Positions 18,204-28,982 are shown, numbered from the stretch's first letter. The stretch: 64,000 nucleotides of DNA from Mesorhizobium sp. C432A (GCF_030323145.1 NZ_CP100470.1:868001-932000), one strand, 5' to 3'. Notes: generated by a model from the sequence alone, not told the origin. Numbers and translations are program-made.

Positions 18204-19790
18204 CTAGCCGACCGCGTCGAGCGCCTGCCGCTGGCGGTGCATTTCGAGGAAGATCCTGTAGTCGCGGTCGAAGCGGCCTGACGCGGCCGGGTTCGAGGTG
18301 CGCGCCCTGCCGCCTTGCTGCATGGCGACGCAAGCGGCATTCAGGTCCGGGAACAGACCGGCCGCGGTGGCGGCGACCATGCCGGTGCCGAGCAGAACGG
18401 CTTCGTCGGCCAGCGGCTCGATCACCGCGCAGCCGGTGGCGTCGGCATAAAGCTCCATCAGCAACGGGTTCTTGGTGTGGCCGCCGGTGACATGCAGCGT
18501 GTCGATGAGATAGCCGTTCTCGTTCAGCGCCTCCAGCACATGGCGCACGCCGAGCGCGATGCCGACGGCGGTGCGCCAATACAGCTTGCACAGACTGTCG
18601 AAAGAGGAATCCAGCGTCAGCCCGCTGACCACGCCGACGGCATGCGGGTCGGCAAGCGGCGAGCGGTTACCGTGGAAATCCGGCAGCACATGCAACCTCG
18701 CCGCCAGCTTGTCACCCTCAAGGTTGCGCAGTTCAGCGACGCGCCTGGCGATCTTGGCATGCATGGCCGCATCCGGCTCGCCGCCGGCGCCGTGCCAGCG
18801 GATGATGTGGTCGAGCAAAGCCCCGGTAGCCGACTGGCCGCCTTCCGACAGCCAGAGCTTTGGCAGTGCGGCGCCATAGTATGGACCCCAGACGCCGGCG
18901 AAAGGCTGCGGATCGGGCGACATGGCCATGACGCAGGACGAGGTGCCGGCGATCAATGCCAGATGGCGGCCGATATTCTGCTCGTCGCCAGCAAAGCCGC
19001 CGAGCACGCCAAGCGCGCCGGCATAGGCATCGATGACGCCGGCGCCGACCCGACAGTTTTCGCTCAAGCCCAACTCCGCCGCCGCTTCAGGGGTGAGCGT
19101 GCCGATGTCTGCGCCGACAGCACTTGCCTTCTCCGGCAGGCTGCCGTGTTCGAACAGATCGCCAAGCCCGACCCTGTCGAAGAAGTCACGGCGCCAGCCG
19201 GTTTCCTCATGCGCCAGATAGGTCCATTTGGCGGTCAGCGTGCATTGCGAGCGCGCCAGCGAACCGGTCGCCTTCCAGGTAAGGAAATCCGTAAGGTCGA
19301 ATAGGTAGCCGGCCTCATGCCATGTTCCCGGCAGATTGCGCTTCAGCCACATCAGCTTCGGCGTCGCCATTTCCGGCGACATGACGCCGCCGATATAGTC
19401 AAGTACGGCGTGGCCGCTATCGGTGCATTCATCTGCCTCGGCGATGGCGCGATGGTCGAGCCAGACGATGGTGTCCCAGCGCCGTTCGCCCGTCACCGAG
19501 ACGCTGAGCTGGCCGGCATTCCTGTCCAGCACCACCAGCGAGCAGGTGGCGTCGAACGACATGCCGACAATATCGTCGGCTGACACACCGGCCTTTTCGC
19601 GCGCGGCACGCACCGCGATGCACACAGCCGACCAGATATCCTGCGAATTGTGCTCGGCGTGATCGGCCTGCGGCTGGTTCATGACGATCGGATGCTCGGC
19701 GCGGCCGAGCAAGGTGCCTGACGTGTCGAGAATGCCCGCGCGGGCGCTCCCGGTGCCGACATCGACCGCGCAAACGAAGCTCTTCGTCAA
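18204..19790 (-). CDS. FGGY family pentulose/carbohydrate kinase
   Basis: A 528-residue cytoplasmic sugar kinase that phosphorylates a ketose or polyol with ATP. The N-terminal phosphate loop 'CAVDVGTGSARAGILD' and the second-lobe 'VTGGHTKNPLLMELYADATG' are FGGY hallmarks. The length and the 'DHAEHNSQDIW' and 'MSFDATCSL' segments suit the ribulokinase-like five-carbon branch. The start is TTG at 19790, as no ATG precedes the conserved core. It is the distal gene of the minus-strand polyol operon and would phosphorylate the ketose made by the dehydrogenases. Its TAG stop lies in repeat-derived sequence. Confidence 0.88.
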   Translation of the reverse strand: MTKSFVCAVDVGTGSARAGILDTSGTLLGRAEHPIVMNQPQADHAEHNSQDIWSAVCIAVRAAREKAGVSADDIVGMSFDATCSLVVLDRNAGQLSVSVTGERRWDTIVWLDHRAIAEADECTDSGHAVLDYIGGVMSPEMATPKLMWLKRNLPGTWHEAGYLFDLTDFLTWKATGSLARSQCTLTAKWTYLAHEETGWRRDFFDRVGLGDLFEHGSLPEKASAVGADIGTLTPEAAAELGLSENCRVGAGVIDAYAGALGVLGGFAGDEQNIGRHLALIAGTSSCVMAMSPDPQPFAGVWGPYYGAALPKLWLSEGGQSATGALLDHIIRWHGAGGEPDAAMHAKIARRVAELRNLEGDKLAARLHVLPDFHGNRSPLADPHAVGVVSGLTLDSSFDSLCKLYWRTAVGIALGVRHVLEALNENGYLIDTLHVTGGHTKNPLLMELYADATGCAVIEPLADEAVLLGTGMVAATAAGLFPDLNAACVAMQQGGRARTSNPAASGRFDRDYRIFLEMHRQRQALDAVG

Positions 19791-19822
19791 GATGCTTTTA
19801 CTCTCGCTCCCTAGAGCCGGAT

Positions 19823-19927
19823 GATTTCAGGTCTGTTCGACCTGAAATCTGAATCCGTCTCTAAATCAAAGAAGTAGAGCATGATGTCGTCCGAAAACCG
19901 CTTCACACTTTTCGGCATCATGCTCTA
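19823..19927. repeat. compound palindromic intergenic repeat
   Basis: Two palindromes lie side by side. GATTTCAGGTC (19823-19833) pairs with GACCTGAAATC (19839-19849) around TGTTC. TAGAGCATGATG (19875-19886) pairs perfectly with CATCATGCTCTA (19916-19927), with 'GAAAACCGCTTCACACTTTTC' inside. The second is the family also seen at 18159-18202. The terminal CTA at 19925-19927 is the stop codon of the HAD gene, so the repeat defines that protein's end. Confidence 0.75.
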
Positions 19928-20584
19928 GCCTGCAATCAGATCGGGCAATTGCAGCATGTCCGCGAATATAAAGTCCGGTTCACTCGACGCAAGCCGCGCT
20001 TTCAAGGCCGGGTTGCCGGCGTGCGAACCGCCGGTGAAAGCAAAGACGAGCATGCCGGCCGCACGCGCCGCCGCGATGCCGGCAGGGCTGTCCTCGATTA
20101 CGATGCAATTACCGGGATGCGCGCCCATGGCGGCGGCGGCATGGAGAAAAAGATCCGGCGCCGGCTTGCCGCGCGCGACCATGGCGGCACTGAACAGATG
20201 CGGCTCGAGCAGGCCGAGCAGACCGGTGACGTCGAGCGCGTAGCGTATCCGGTCGAGCGTGCCGGAGGAAGCGACGCAGCAGGGTACGCCCAGCCTCGGC
20301 AGGATGTCGCTGATGCCGGGAATCGGCTTCAGCTCCTCGCGGAATTTGCGCATCAGTTCGACGCGCATGTCGGTAAGATGCACGTCGGTGATGTCGATGG
20401 TGAAATCGCGAAGAAGTATCTCGCGCACGCTCTTCATGCTCTTGCCGAGGAAATGCTCGTAGGCGGCATCCTCGCTGACCGAGCCCCCGGCGGCAGAGAT
20501 CATGCCGAGCAGAGCCGAAACCGACAGCGCCTCGCTGTCGACCAGCACGCCGTCACAGTCGAAGATGACCAGTTCGGGCGTCAT
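19925..20584 (-). CDS. HAD family hydrolase, beta-phosphoglucomutase/phosphatase-like
   Basis: A 219-residue HAD phosphohydrolase. Motif I is FDCDGVLVDSE near residue 8 (nucleophile Asp and acid/base Asp), motif II is 'VASSGT', the motif III Lys is in 'GKPAPDLFLHA', and motif IV is 'IEDSPAGIAAA'. The cap domain lies between motifs I and II. The gene lies 11 bp after the mannitol dehydrogenase gene and should act on a sugar phosphate in polyol catabolism. A second HAD gene of the same subgroup is at 30199-30831. Confidence 0.9.
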   Translation of the reverse strand: MTPELVIFDCDGVLVDSEALSVSALLGMISAAGGSVSEDAAYEHFLGKSMKSVREILLRDFTIDITDVHLTDMRVELMRKFREELKPIPGISDILPRLGVPCCVASSGTLDRIRYALDVTGLLGLLEPHLFSAAMVARGKPAPDLFLHAAAAMGAHPGNCIVIEDSPAGIAAARAAGMLVFAFTGGSHAGNPALKARLASSEPDFIFADMLQLPDLIAG

Positions 20585-20595
20585 TGCGGCTGGCG

Positions 20596-22074
20596 TCAGA
20601 GCTTGCCGGAGATATAGCGCGTCAGCGTCGCGCGCGTGCCATTCGCCCACAAGACGTTGAGCGCATGGGCAAAGGCCTCGGCGAACGCCGCCGAGCGGCC
20701 GACATCGCCATAGATGTCCTCCATCGCAAGCCAGGCGCCGGGCGCATCCTTCGCCGCCTTGGCGGTTGCCTGCAGCCGGTCCCAGCTGGGATCGTTGGCT
20801 TCGATGTCGGCGCCGCTGTCGGTGGTGCCGAAGCAATAGCGGCACCACAGCGCCGATTCCAGCGCGAGACCCGCAACGCTCTTCCCGGCTTTCAGCCGGT
20901 CGGCGATGGTCGGGATGATGAATTTCGGCTGCCGGTTGGAACCGTCGAGGCAAAGCCGGCGGATGGTGTCGCCGATCTTGGGGTTGGAAAAGCGGTGCTC
21001 GATGAGCTGGTAATAATCCTCCAGCACGGTGTCCGGCACCGGCGGCACGGTCGGGATGATCTCGTCATGCTCGAGCTTGGCGAGGAAGCCGCGCACCAGC
21101 GGCTCCTGCATCGCCTCATGGACGAAATGGATGTCCATCAACCCTGCGGGATAAGCGATCGTGGCATGACCGCCATTGAGGATGCGGATCTTCATCAGCT
21201 CATAGGGCGCGACATCCCTCACGAATTGCACACCGACCTTTTCCAGCGGCGGGCGGCCGTCGGTGAAACGGTCTTCCAGCACCCATTGCTTGAACGGCTC
21301 GCAGAACACCGGCCAGTTGTCCTCGAGGCCGAACTCCGAGGCGAGAATACCGCGCTCGCGGTCGGAGGTGGCGGGGGTGATGCGGTCGACCATGCCGTTG
21401 GGAAAGGCGACATTGTCGCTGACCCAGTTCGCCAGATCCTCATCGATCAGGCGGGCGAGGCCGATGACGCCATCCGAGGTGACATGGCCGTTGTGAGGGA
21501 TGTTGTCGCAAGACATGACGGTGAACGGCACGATGCCGTCGGCACGGCGGCGCTTCAGCCCGGCCAGGATGAGGCCGAACACCGTCTTCGGCGTCGTGCC
21601 TGCCTGTGCGTCGGCGACGATATCAGGATGGGTCGGGTTGAACTTGCCCGAGGCCGGATCGATGAAATACCCGCCTTCGGTGATGGTCAGCGAGACGATC
21701 TTGATCGCCGGATCGGCGAGCTGGTCGATGATGGCATCGGCATCGCCGGGCGTCAGGAAGTCGATCATGACGCCGGTGACGCGGGCGCTCATATGATCGG
21801 AATCCTGCTCGACCACTGTCGTCAGCCAGTCCTGCTCCTGCAGCTTGGAACGGCCGAGCTTTTCGCCCTCGAAGACCCCGGCGCCGACCAGCGCCCAGTC
21901 ATGGCCGATGCCTGCATTGAAGAGATCGTCGAGGTAGACCGCCTGATGCGAGCGATGGAAATTGCCGACGCCGAAATGCACGATACCGGGTTTGAGCGCA
22001 GCGCGGTCGTATTTCGGACCGGCGACCTTGGCGGGGAGTTCCGAGAGGATCGAGGAGGAGAGTTTCACGGTCAT
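20596..22074 (-). CDS. mtlK: mannitol dehydrogenase family protein (mannitol/arabitol 2-dehydrogenase)
   Basis: A 492-residue long-chain polyol dehydrogenase oxidising mannitol to fructose, or D-arabitol to xylulose, with NAD. The nucleotide-binding start is 'IVHFGVGNFHRSHQAVYLDD', and the catalytic signature KxxxxNxxH is present in 'MKIRILNGGHATIAYPAGL'. Length matches the mannitol 2-dehydrogenase family. It lies between the sorbitol dehydrogenase and HAD genes in smo/mtl order. The symbol follows the rhizobial smo-mtlK arrangement; the true substrate preference is inferred. Confidence 0.9.
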   Translation of the reverse strand: MTVKLSSSILSELPAKVAGPKYDRAALKPGIVHFGVGNFHRSHQAVYLDDLFNAGIGHDWALVGAGVFEGEKLGRSKLQEQDWLTTVVEQDSDHMSARVTGVMIDFLTPGDADAIIDQLADPAIKIVSLTITEGGYFIDPASGKFNPTHPDIVADAQAGTTPKTVFGLILAGLKRRRADGIVPFTVMSCDNIPHNGHVTSDGVIGLARLIDEDLANWVSDNVAFPNGMVDRITPATSDRERGILASEFGLEDNWPVFCEPFKQWVLEDRFTDGRPPLEKVGVQFVRDVAPYELMKIRILNGGHATIAYPAGLMDIHFVHEAMQEPLVRGFLAKLEHDEIIPTVPPVPDTVLEDYYQLIEHRFSNPKIGDTIRRLCLDGSNRQPKFIIPTIADRLKAGKSVAGLALESALWCRYCFGTTDSGADIEANDPSWDRLQATAKAAKDAPGAWLAMEDIYGDVGRSAAFAEAFAHALNVLWANGTRATLTRYISGKL

Positions 22075-22120
22075 TTTTCTACCCTTTTGGCCGGGCTCCG
22101 GCCTGCGTGATCCCGGCCCA

Positions 22121-22887
22121 TCAACTCATCCATTGGCCGCCATCGACATTGTAGGTCTGGGCGACAATGTATTCGGCGTCGTCGCTGGCCAGGAACACCG
22201 CCATGCCGGTCAGGTCCTCCGGCTTGCCCATGCGGCCATAGGGCACGCCCTCGCCGACCAGCCGCTTCTTCTCGCCCTTCGGCCGGTTCTCATATTTGGC
22301 AAACAGCGCATCGACCTCATCCCACATATCGCTGTCGACGACGCCGGGCGCGATGCCATTGACGTTGATGCGGTGCTTGATCAGGTCGAGCCCGGCGGAC
22401 TGGGTCAGCGAAATCACCGCGGCCTTGGTGGCGCAATAGACGGCGACCAGCGGCTCGCCGCGCCGTCCTGCCTGGCTGGCGATGTTGATGATCTTGCCGC
22501 CCTTGCCCCTTGCGATCATCGAACGCGCCGCTGCCTGCAGCATGAACAAGCTGCCGGCGACGTTGACGGAGAACAATTTGTCGTAGCTTGCTTTGGTGAT
22601 CTCGACGATCGGCGCCAGGTCGAACAAGGCAGCGTTGTTGATCAGTATGTCGAGGCCGCCGGTCTTTGTTTCGACCGCATTGACCGCCGCATGGATCGAA
22701 GCAAGGTCGCTGACGTCGAGCCTGACCGGATAGGAGTTGGCGCCAATCTCGGCGGCCGTCTTTTCGGCAGCCGCCAGATTGATGTCGGCAATGGCCACCG
22801 TGGCACCCTCGCGCGTATAGGCTTCGGCAAAAGCCCTGCCGATGCCGCGCGCGGATCCGGTGATCAGCGCCGATTTGCCTTTCAGTC

Positions 22888-22891
<4 letters not shown>
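22121..22891 (-). CDS. smoS: sorbitol dehydrogenase, SDR family (SmoS-like)
   Basis: A 256-residue SDR enzyme with '[17 protein letters not shown]' (TGxxxGIG), 'NNAALFD', the catalytic Ser in '[12 protein letters not shown]' and YCATKAA (Tyr-x3-Lys), and the C-terminal '[11 protein letters not shown]' common to rhizobial/Rhodobacter SmoS-type sorbitol dehydrogenases. The start is GTG at 22891, overlapping the ATPase stop by 4 bp (GTGA). It should oxidise D-sorbitol to fructose with NAD. Assignment rests on sequence resemblance and on its place in the transporter operon. Confidence 0.88.
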
Positions 22892-23892
<1,001 letters not shown>

Positions 23893-23940
23893 GGTTTCCT
23901 CCCCCCGAAGGGTCTGGTGGATTGCTTCAGGCAAGGTTCG

Positions 23941-24765
23941 TTATTTTACCGCGCCGAATGTCAGGCCGCGCACCAACTGCTTCTGGCTGAACCAGCCCAT
24001 GATCAGGATGGGGGCGATGGCCAGCGTCGAGGCCGCCGAAAGCTTGGCCCAGAACAGGCCTTGCGGGCTTGAGAACGAACTGATGAAGGCCGTCAGCGGC
24101 GCCGCCTCGGTGGTGGTCAGGCGGATGGTCCAGAACGCTTCGTTCCACGCCAGGATGATGTTGAGCAGCATGGTCGAGGCGATGCCCGGCACGGCCATGG
24201 GGGTCAGCACATAAACGATCTCGCCCCACAGGGTGGCGCCGTCCATGCGTGCCGCTTCCAGGATCTCGCCGGGGATTTCGCGGAAGTAGGTGTAGAGCAT
24301 CCAGATCACGATCGGCAGGTTGATCAGCATCAGCATGATCATCAGGCCGATGCGGCTGTCGAGCAGTCCGGCATCGCGGAAGATGAGGTAGATCGGGAAC
24401 AGCACGGCAACCGCCGGCATCATCTTGGTCGAGAGCATCCACATCAGGATGTCCTTGGTCCACTTGCCCGGCGAGAAGGCCATCGACCAGGCGGCCGGAA
24501 CCGCGACTATCAGGGCCAGGATGGTCGAGCCGACCGAGAGCAGCACCGAGTTGAAGAAGAACTTGAAGTAGCCGCTCTGCGCCTGGACCTCGGTATAGCT
24601 CTCGAACGTCCCCGACGGGATCAGCGCGAAGCCCTGGATGGCCTCCTGCTCCGACTTGAACGAGGTGATGATCGTGTAGAGGATCGGGAAGAAGATCAGC
24701 AGCGCGACGATCCAGGCGGCGCCTGTCGCAATGACCTTGTGTTGGGTGGTGACTGCACGTGCCAT
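23941..24765 (-). CDS. smoG: polyol ABC transporter permease (SmoG/MalG type)
   Basis: A 274-residue membrane protein starting MARAVTTQHKVIATGAAW. About six spans are visible, with EAA loop 'EAARMDGATLWGEIVYVLTP' and 'NIILAWNEAFWTIRLTTTE'. It is the second permease, 11 bp after the first. Frame checks place the start at ATG 24765. Confidence 0.92.
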   Translation of the reverse strand: MARAVTTQHKVIATGAAWIVALLIFFPILYTIITSFKSEQEAIQGFALIPSGTFESYTEVQAQSGYFKFFFNSVLLSVGSTILALIVAVPAAWSMAFSPGKWTKDILMWMLSTKMMPAVAVLFPIYLIFRDAGLLDSRIGLMIMLMLINLPIVIWMLYTYFREIPGEILEAARMDGATLWGEIVYVLTPMAVPGIASTMLLNIILAWNEAFWTIRLTTTEAAPLTAFISSFSSPQGLFWAKLSAASTLAIAPILIMGWFSQKQLVRGLTFGAVK

Positions 24766-24776
24766 CGTATCCTCCC

Positions 24777-25649
24777 TTACTTGTCCAGGTTCTTGCCTAC
24801 CGCGCGCATGGCGAAGAAGGCGACGATGTTGGCGAGAATGACGGCGATGACACCGCCGGCCGATGCCTGGCCGATTTTGAACTCCAGCAATGCCTTCTGG
24901 TAGACGAGGAAGGGCAGGTTGGTGGAGGCATAGCCGGGTCCGCCATTGGTGGTGACCAGGATTTCGGCATAGACCGACAGCAGGAAGATGGTCTGGATCA
25001 GGATGACGACGGTGATGGCGCGCGACATGTGCGGCAGCGTCAGATAGATGAAGCGGCTGACGAAGCCGGCGCCGTCCATCTCGGCGGCTTCCTTCTGCTC
25101 GCCGTCGAGCGACTGCAATGCGGTCAGCAGGATCAGCGTTGCGAAGGGCAGCCATTGCCAGGCGACGATGATGATGATGGCAAGCATCGGATGCTGCCCG
25201 AACCAGTCGATCGGTTGAGCCCCGAAGAAGCGCGCAATGTCGGCAAAGACGCCGTATTGCGGGTGCATGATCATGTTCTTCCAGACAAGTGCAGCCACCG
25301 GCGGCATGACGAAGAACGGAGAGATGACGAGGATGCGCACGATCCCCTGTCCCCACATCGGCTGATCGATCAACAGCGCCAGCATGATGCCGCCGATTAC
25401 GGTGATCAGCAGCACGCTGCCGACCAGGACGAGCGTGTTCAGGATCGATTGCAGGAATGCCGGGTTGGAATAGAACAGCGAGTAGTTCGAGAACCAGACG
25501 AAGCCGTCGCGGATCGGATTGAGCGGATTGTACTGCTGGAAGGAGAACCAGATCGTGAGTGCCAGCGGCACGATCATCCAGACGAACAGCAGCACCACGG
25601 ATGGCGCCAACATAAAGCGGGCAAGCGAACGGGTCTGCTGAGTAGCCAT
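24777..25649 (-). CDS. smoF: polyol ABC transporter permease (SmoF/MalF type)
   Basis: A 290-residue membrane protein beginning MATQQTRSLARFML at ATG 25649; a GTG at 25658 would add three residues. The EAA loop is 'EAAEMDGAGFVSRFIYLTLP' and the following stretch 'FLLSVYAEILVTTNGGPGYAST' is typical of polyol/MalF permeases. It pairs with the downstream MalG-type permease. Confidence 0.92.
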   Translation of the reverse strand: MATQQTRSLARFMLAPSVVLLFVWMIVPLALTIWFSFQQYNPLNPIRDGFVWFSNYSLFYSNPAFLQSILNTLVLVGSVLLITVIGGIMLALLIDQPMWGQGIVRILVISPFFVMPPVAALVWKNMIMHPQYGVFADIARFFGAQPIDWFGQHPMLAIIIIVAWQWLPFATLILLTALQSLDGEQKEAAEMDGAGFVSRFIYLTLPHMSRAITVVILIQTIFLLSVYAEILVTTNGGPGYASTNLPFLVYQKALLEFKIGQASAGGVIAVILANIVAFFAMRAVGKNLDK

Positions 25650-25768
25650 GACGGTCACCCTTCAAGGTCAGCCAAATTTTCAGGTGTGTGAAAGGGGCCG
25701 CCCGAACTGGGATTCGGGCGGCCGTTGCCGGCCAAGGAGGCGGCCGGCATTCGGCACCGGGAGGAGCC

Positions 25769-27079
25769 TTACTTGATATAACCGCCTTCGGTCATGGTCG
25801 CGGTGGCGGCGTCCTGCGCCTGCTTGAGCGCGTCGTCTACGCTGGTCTGGCCGGCGAGCGCCGCCGAGAACAGCTGGCCAACGGTTGTGCCGAGGCCCTG
25901 GAACTCAGGAATGGCGACGAACTGCACACCGACATAGGGCACCGGCTTGACGGTCGGATGCGTCGGGTCGGCGGCATTGATCGAGTCCAGCGTCATCTTG
26001 GCGAACGGAGCCGCCTTCTGATACTCGGCATTGGCGTAGAGCGAGGAGCGCGTGCCCGGAGGAACGTTGGCCCAGCCTTCCTTCGAAGCAACCAATTCTG
26101 CGTAGTGCTTGCTGGTCGCCCAGGAGACGAACTTCTGTGCGGCGTCTCCCTTCTGCGTGCCGGCCGGGATGGCCAGCGACCAGGCCCACAGCCAGTTGCC
26201 GCGCTTGCCCAGACCATTGTCGGGGGCCAGTGCGTAGCCGACCTTGTCGGCGACGGTCGAGTTCTTCGGGTCGGAGACGAAGGAGGCGGCGACGGTGGCG
26301 TCGATCCACATGCCGCACTTGCCCTGCTGGAACAGCGCCAGGTTTTCGTTGAAGCCGTTGGACGAGGCGCCCTCGGGACCGTCGGCCTTCATCAGGTCGA
26401 CATAGAACTGCAGCGTGTTCTTCCATTCCGGCTGGTCGAATTGCGGCTTCCAGTTCTCGTCGAACCAGCGGGCGCCGAAGGAGTTCGACATGGCGGTGAG
26501 GAAGGCCATGTTCTCGCCCCAGCCGGCCTTGCCGCGCAGGCAAACGCCGTTCACGCCATTGGCGCGGTCGGTCATCTTGTCGGCGGCCTGCTTGATGAAG
26601 TCCCAGGTCGGGGCGTCGGGCATCTTCAGCCCGGCCTTCTCGATCAAGTCCTTGCGGTACATGACGAAGGAGCTTTCGCCGTAGAAGGGCGCGGCATAGA
26701 GCTTGCCGTCGACCGACAGGCCGCCGGCGATGGCCGGGATGATGTCCTTGGCGTCATAGTCGTCGCCGAGCTTGTCGAGCGGCAACAGCCAGTTCTGCTT
26801 GGCCCAGATCGGAACCTCGTAGGTGCCGATGGTCATAACGTCATACTGGCCGCCCTTGGTGGCAATGTCGGTGGTGACGCGCTCGCGCAGCACGTTCTCT
26901 TCGAGCGTGACCCAGTTGAGCGTGACGTCGGGGTTAGCCTTGGTGAAGTCGTCGGTCAGCTTCTGCATGCGGACCATGTCGCCATTGTTGACGGTGGCGA
27001 TGGTGATGGATTCGGCATGCGCGGCGAAAGCGAAGGCGCTGGCCGACAACAGGCCCAAAGTGAGCGTGCGCAGTTTCAT
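25769..27079 (-). CDS. smoE: sorbitol/mannitol ABC transporter substrate-binding protein (SmoE-like)
   Basis: A 436-residue periplasmic receptor with a Sec signal peptide (MKLRTLTLGLLSASAFAFAAHA, cleavage after AHA). The mature part starts 'ESITIATVNNGDMVRMQKLT', a start typical of SmoE-type polyol binding proteins, and contains 'YDVMTIGTYEVPIWAKQNWL' and 'AAPFYGESSFVMYRKDLIEK'. ATG 27079 is preceded by GGAGGAATTTG. It is the first gene of the eight-gene polyol operon, with a good promoter candidate upstream. Confidence 0.92.
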   Translation of the reverse strand: MKLRTLTLGLLSASAFAFAAHAESITIATVNNGDMVRMQKLTDDFTKANPDVTLNWVTLEENVLRERVTTDIATKGGQYDVMTIGTYEVPIWAKQNWLLPLDKLGDDYDAKDIIPAIAGGLSVDGKLYAAPFYGESSFVMYRKDLIEKAGLKMPDAPTWDFIKQAADKMTDRANGVNGVCLRGKAGWGENMAFLTAMSNSFGARWFDENWKPQFDQPEWKNTLQFYVDLMKADGPEGASSNGFNENLALFQQGKCGMWIDATVAASFVSDPKNSTVADKVGYALAPDNGLGKRGNWLWAWSLAIPAGTQKGDAAQKFVSWATSKHYAELVASKEGWANVPPGTRSSLYANAEYQKAAPFAKMTLDSINAADPTHPTVKPVPYVGVQFVAIPEFQGLGTTVGQLFSAALAGQTSVDDALKQAQDAATATMTEGGYIK

Positions 27080-27125
27080 CAAATTCCTCCCATGAACCAA
27101 GATGAGCATTTGCCTTGGTAATGGG

Positions 27126-27155
27126 CAATTACTCACTTGGCGTTAATTATGTCAA
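27126..27155 (-). promoter_or_regulatory. candidate promoter and overlapping operator of the smoE operon
   Basis: Read on the minus strand, TTGACA (27155-27150) is followed after 18 bases by TAATTG (27131-27126), a good sigma-70-type promoter 47 bases before the smoE start codon. The inverted repeat GTAAT-GGGCA-ATTAC (27118-27132) covers the -10 element and is a plausible operator for the SorC-type regulator encoded at 29018-29977. Confidence 0.5.
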
Positions 27156-27323
27156 GCCGGATTCGATGCTGCAGCGCAGCACACGGGGCAGGTCCGCGAC
27201 GTTGCGCGCGTAGACGATATTGAATGGATTTGGGAAGCTGTTTGCACGGGGATGTGAGAGCGGGTTGATGCCGACCCATCGCAACCCAATCATGGCGCCA
27301 AGGGAGCGATAGGGCCCAGCCCG

Positions 27324-27554
27324 TCAGCCGTGGGACGGGTAGCTTCCGACGGAATATTCGAAAACCCTGCCGTCGCGTGTTTGCTTGGCTCTGGTCAGCA
27401 CTTCCGTCACCTGGATCCAGCTGGGCTCGTCCTTGCGCAGCCTAACTTCCCGGCCGATTGCCTTCACGGCAGCTTGAAACGGCGTAAATGCTTCGATCAC
27501 CTGCGTCGTGCGCACGGTGTTGTTTTCGATTTCTTCGACGCGATAGACTTTCAT
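27324..27554 (-). CDS. hypothetical small protein
   Basis: A 76-residue protein beginning MKVYRVEEIENNTVRTTQVI, with no signal peptide or membrane span and a mixed charged composition ('EVRLRKDEPSWIQVTEVLTR'). A longer frame exists from 27665, but ATG 27554 gives a compact, regular protein. It is monocistronic between the smo operon and the LysR gene. I recognise no domain; it may be a small stress or regulatory protein, but nothing visible decides this. Confidence 0.6.
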   Translation of the reverse strand: MKVYRVEEIENNTVRTTQVIEAFTPFQAAVKAIGREVRLRKDEPSWIQVTEVLTRAKQTRDGRVFEYSVGSYPSHG

Positions 27555-27777
27555 CAGCCGGCTGATCGACCTTGTTTCAATCTGCAGACGATTGATCCTG
27601 CTCAATTGGGTCGTCACAAGCACAAGCCTATGCCGGGCGAGTGATATCGACAGCGTTTTTGTCAAGCTTGGTTAACCGGGTGGCCCGATCGCAGCTGTTT
27701 GTCCGCGAAAGCGAGCATTCGTCGCGGATCCATGGCTCGCTTTGCATCTCGGAAATCAATCCGCGAATCGCTCGCCC

Positions 27778-28686
27778 TCAGGCGCAGGCGATCTCGGCCA
27801 GGATCCAGTCCCGGAAGGCTTTTATCTTCGGCACGTTGCGACGCGCCGTCGGGTAGACCAGCCAATAGGCGTGGCCGTCGTCGCCGACCAGGTCGAAGGG
27901 CTGGATCAGGCGGCCGGCGGCGAGCTCGGTCTTGAACAATGCGGTGGTCAGGATTGCCACACCATGGCCGGCGATGGCCGCGTTCGCCTCATAGGCCTGC
28001 GCGCCCATGCTGGTGCCGGTGCGCCTGGCAAGTTCGTCCGCCGGGACGCCGGCAAGGGCGAACCATTCCCGCCACCAGATGTCGCCGGGATCGAGAATGG
28101 GCAGCTTGAACAGGTCGGCGGGTTCGTGGACGCCACCTATGGTGGCAGCGAGTGCCGGGCTCAGCACCGGGGTGAAATCGGCCTTGAACAAAAGATGGGT
28201 CTCCACTCCAGGCCACTTGCCGCTGCCGGAGCGGATAGCGATGTCCATGTCCTCGCGGGCAAAATCGATCACCCTGTTCGAGGTATCGACGCGCACCGCC
28301 AGCGACGGATGCGCGACCTGGAAGGAGCCGAGGTGCTGCGCCAGCCAGTTCGAGGCAAAGGTCAGCAGCGTCGAGACGCACAGCACACCATCGGCGCCCC
28401 CACGCGCGGCGGAATAGGCGCTTGAGAGCAGGCTGAACGCCTCGCTGACGGCGGGCGCCAGGCGCTGGCCGGGTTCCGTCAGCACAATCTGGCGCGGCTG
28501 GCGCAGGAACAGCGGCGAACCGATGCGCTCTTCCAGAAGCTTGATCTGGTAGCTGGCGGCGGCCTGCGTCATGCCGAGTTCCTGCGCGGCCTTGGTGAAG
28601 GAGAGATGCCGCGCGACGGCTTCGAACACCCTGATGGCCTGCAGCGGCGGCAACTGGGCGAGCTGTGGTGCCTTGAGATCGGGCAT
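27778..28686 (-). CDS. LysR family transcriptional regulator (GcvA-like)
   Basis: A 302-residue regulator with the N-terminal winged helix-turn-helix 'LQAIRVFEAVARHLSFTKAA' and 'GMTQAAASYQIKLLEERIG', followed by a periplasmic-binding-like effector domain ('ILDPGDIWWREWF'). ATG 28686 has an excellent AAGGAGGG upstream. It is divergent from a small DUF1127-like gene with a 110-bp shared promoter region, a likely autoregulatory arrangement. The inducer is unknown. Confidence 0.92.
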   Translation of the reverse strand: MPDLKAPQLAQLPPLQAIRVFEAVARHLSFTKAAQELGMTQAAASYQIKLLEERIGSPLFLRQPRQIVLTEPGQRLAPAVSEAFSLLSSAYSAARGGADGVLCVSTLLTFASNWLAQHLGSFQVAHPSLAVRVDTSNRVIDFAREDMDIAIRSGSGKWPGVETHLLFKADFTPVLSPALAATIGGVHEPADLFKLPILDPGDIWWREWFALAGVPADELARRTGTSMGAQAYEANAAIAGHGVAILTTALFKTELAAGRLIQPFDLVGDDGHAYWLVYPTARRNVPKIKAFRDWILAEIACA

Positions 28687-28796
28687 AAGCCCTCCTTATG
28701 GGTCGTGATCGACGTTTGATTGGCGGCAAGAGGCAATCAGGCCGATATCTGGTGTCAACGATCAATCAAGTTCAAGCATAGCGGAGGCTGAAGATC

Positions 28797-28982
28797 ATGA
28801 CCACGGTACAGCAAAAGCTCCATTCGACCCCGGCGCAGAGCTGGCTTTCCCTGCTGGTGCATGAATTTTCCCTGCTTGTGCACCGCCGGCGCGGCTACGT
28901 CGACGTCCGGGAGCTGTCGCCGCATTTGCAGCGCGACATGGGTTTTCTCGACGGCAACGACCCGTCCGGGCGCTGCAAATAA
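28797..28982 (+). CDS. DUF1127-like small protein
   Basis: A 61-residue protein with a hydrophobic/amphipathic middle ('SWLSLLVHEFSLLVHRRRGY') and a C-terminal 'VDVRELSPHLQRDMGFLDG' that matches the usual end of DUF1127 proteins (L..L.d..LrDiG). Such small proteins are common in rhizobia and some act in RNA turnover or metabolite balance. It is divergent from the LysR gene, which may control it. Confidence 0.7.
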   Translation: MTTVQQKLHSTPAQSWLSLLVHEFSLLVHRRRGYVDVRELSPHLQRDMGFLDGNDPSGRCK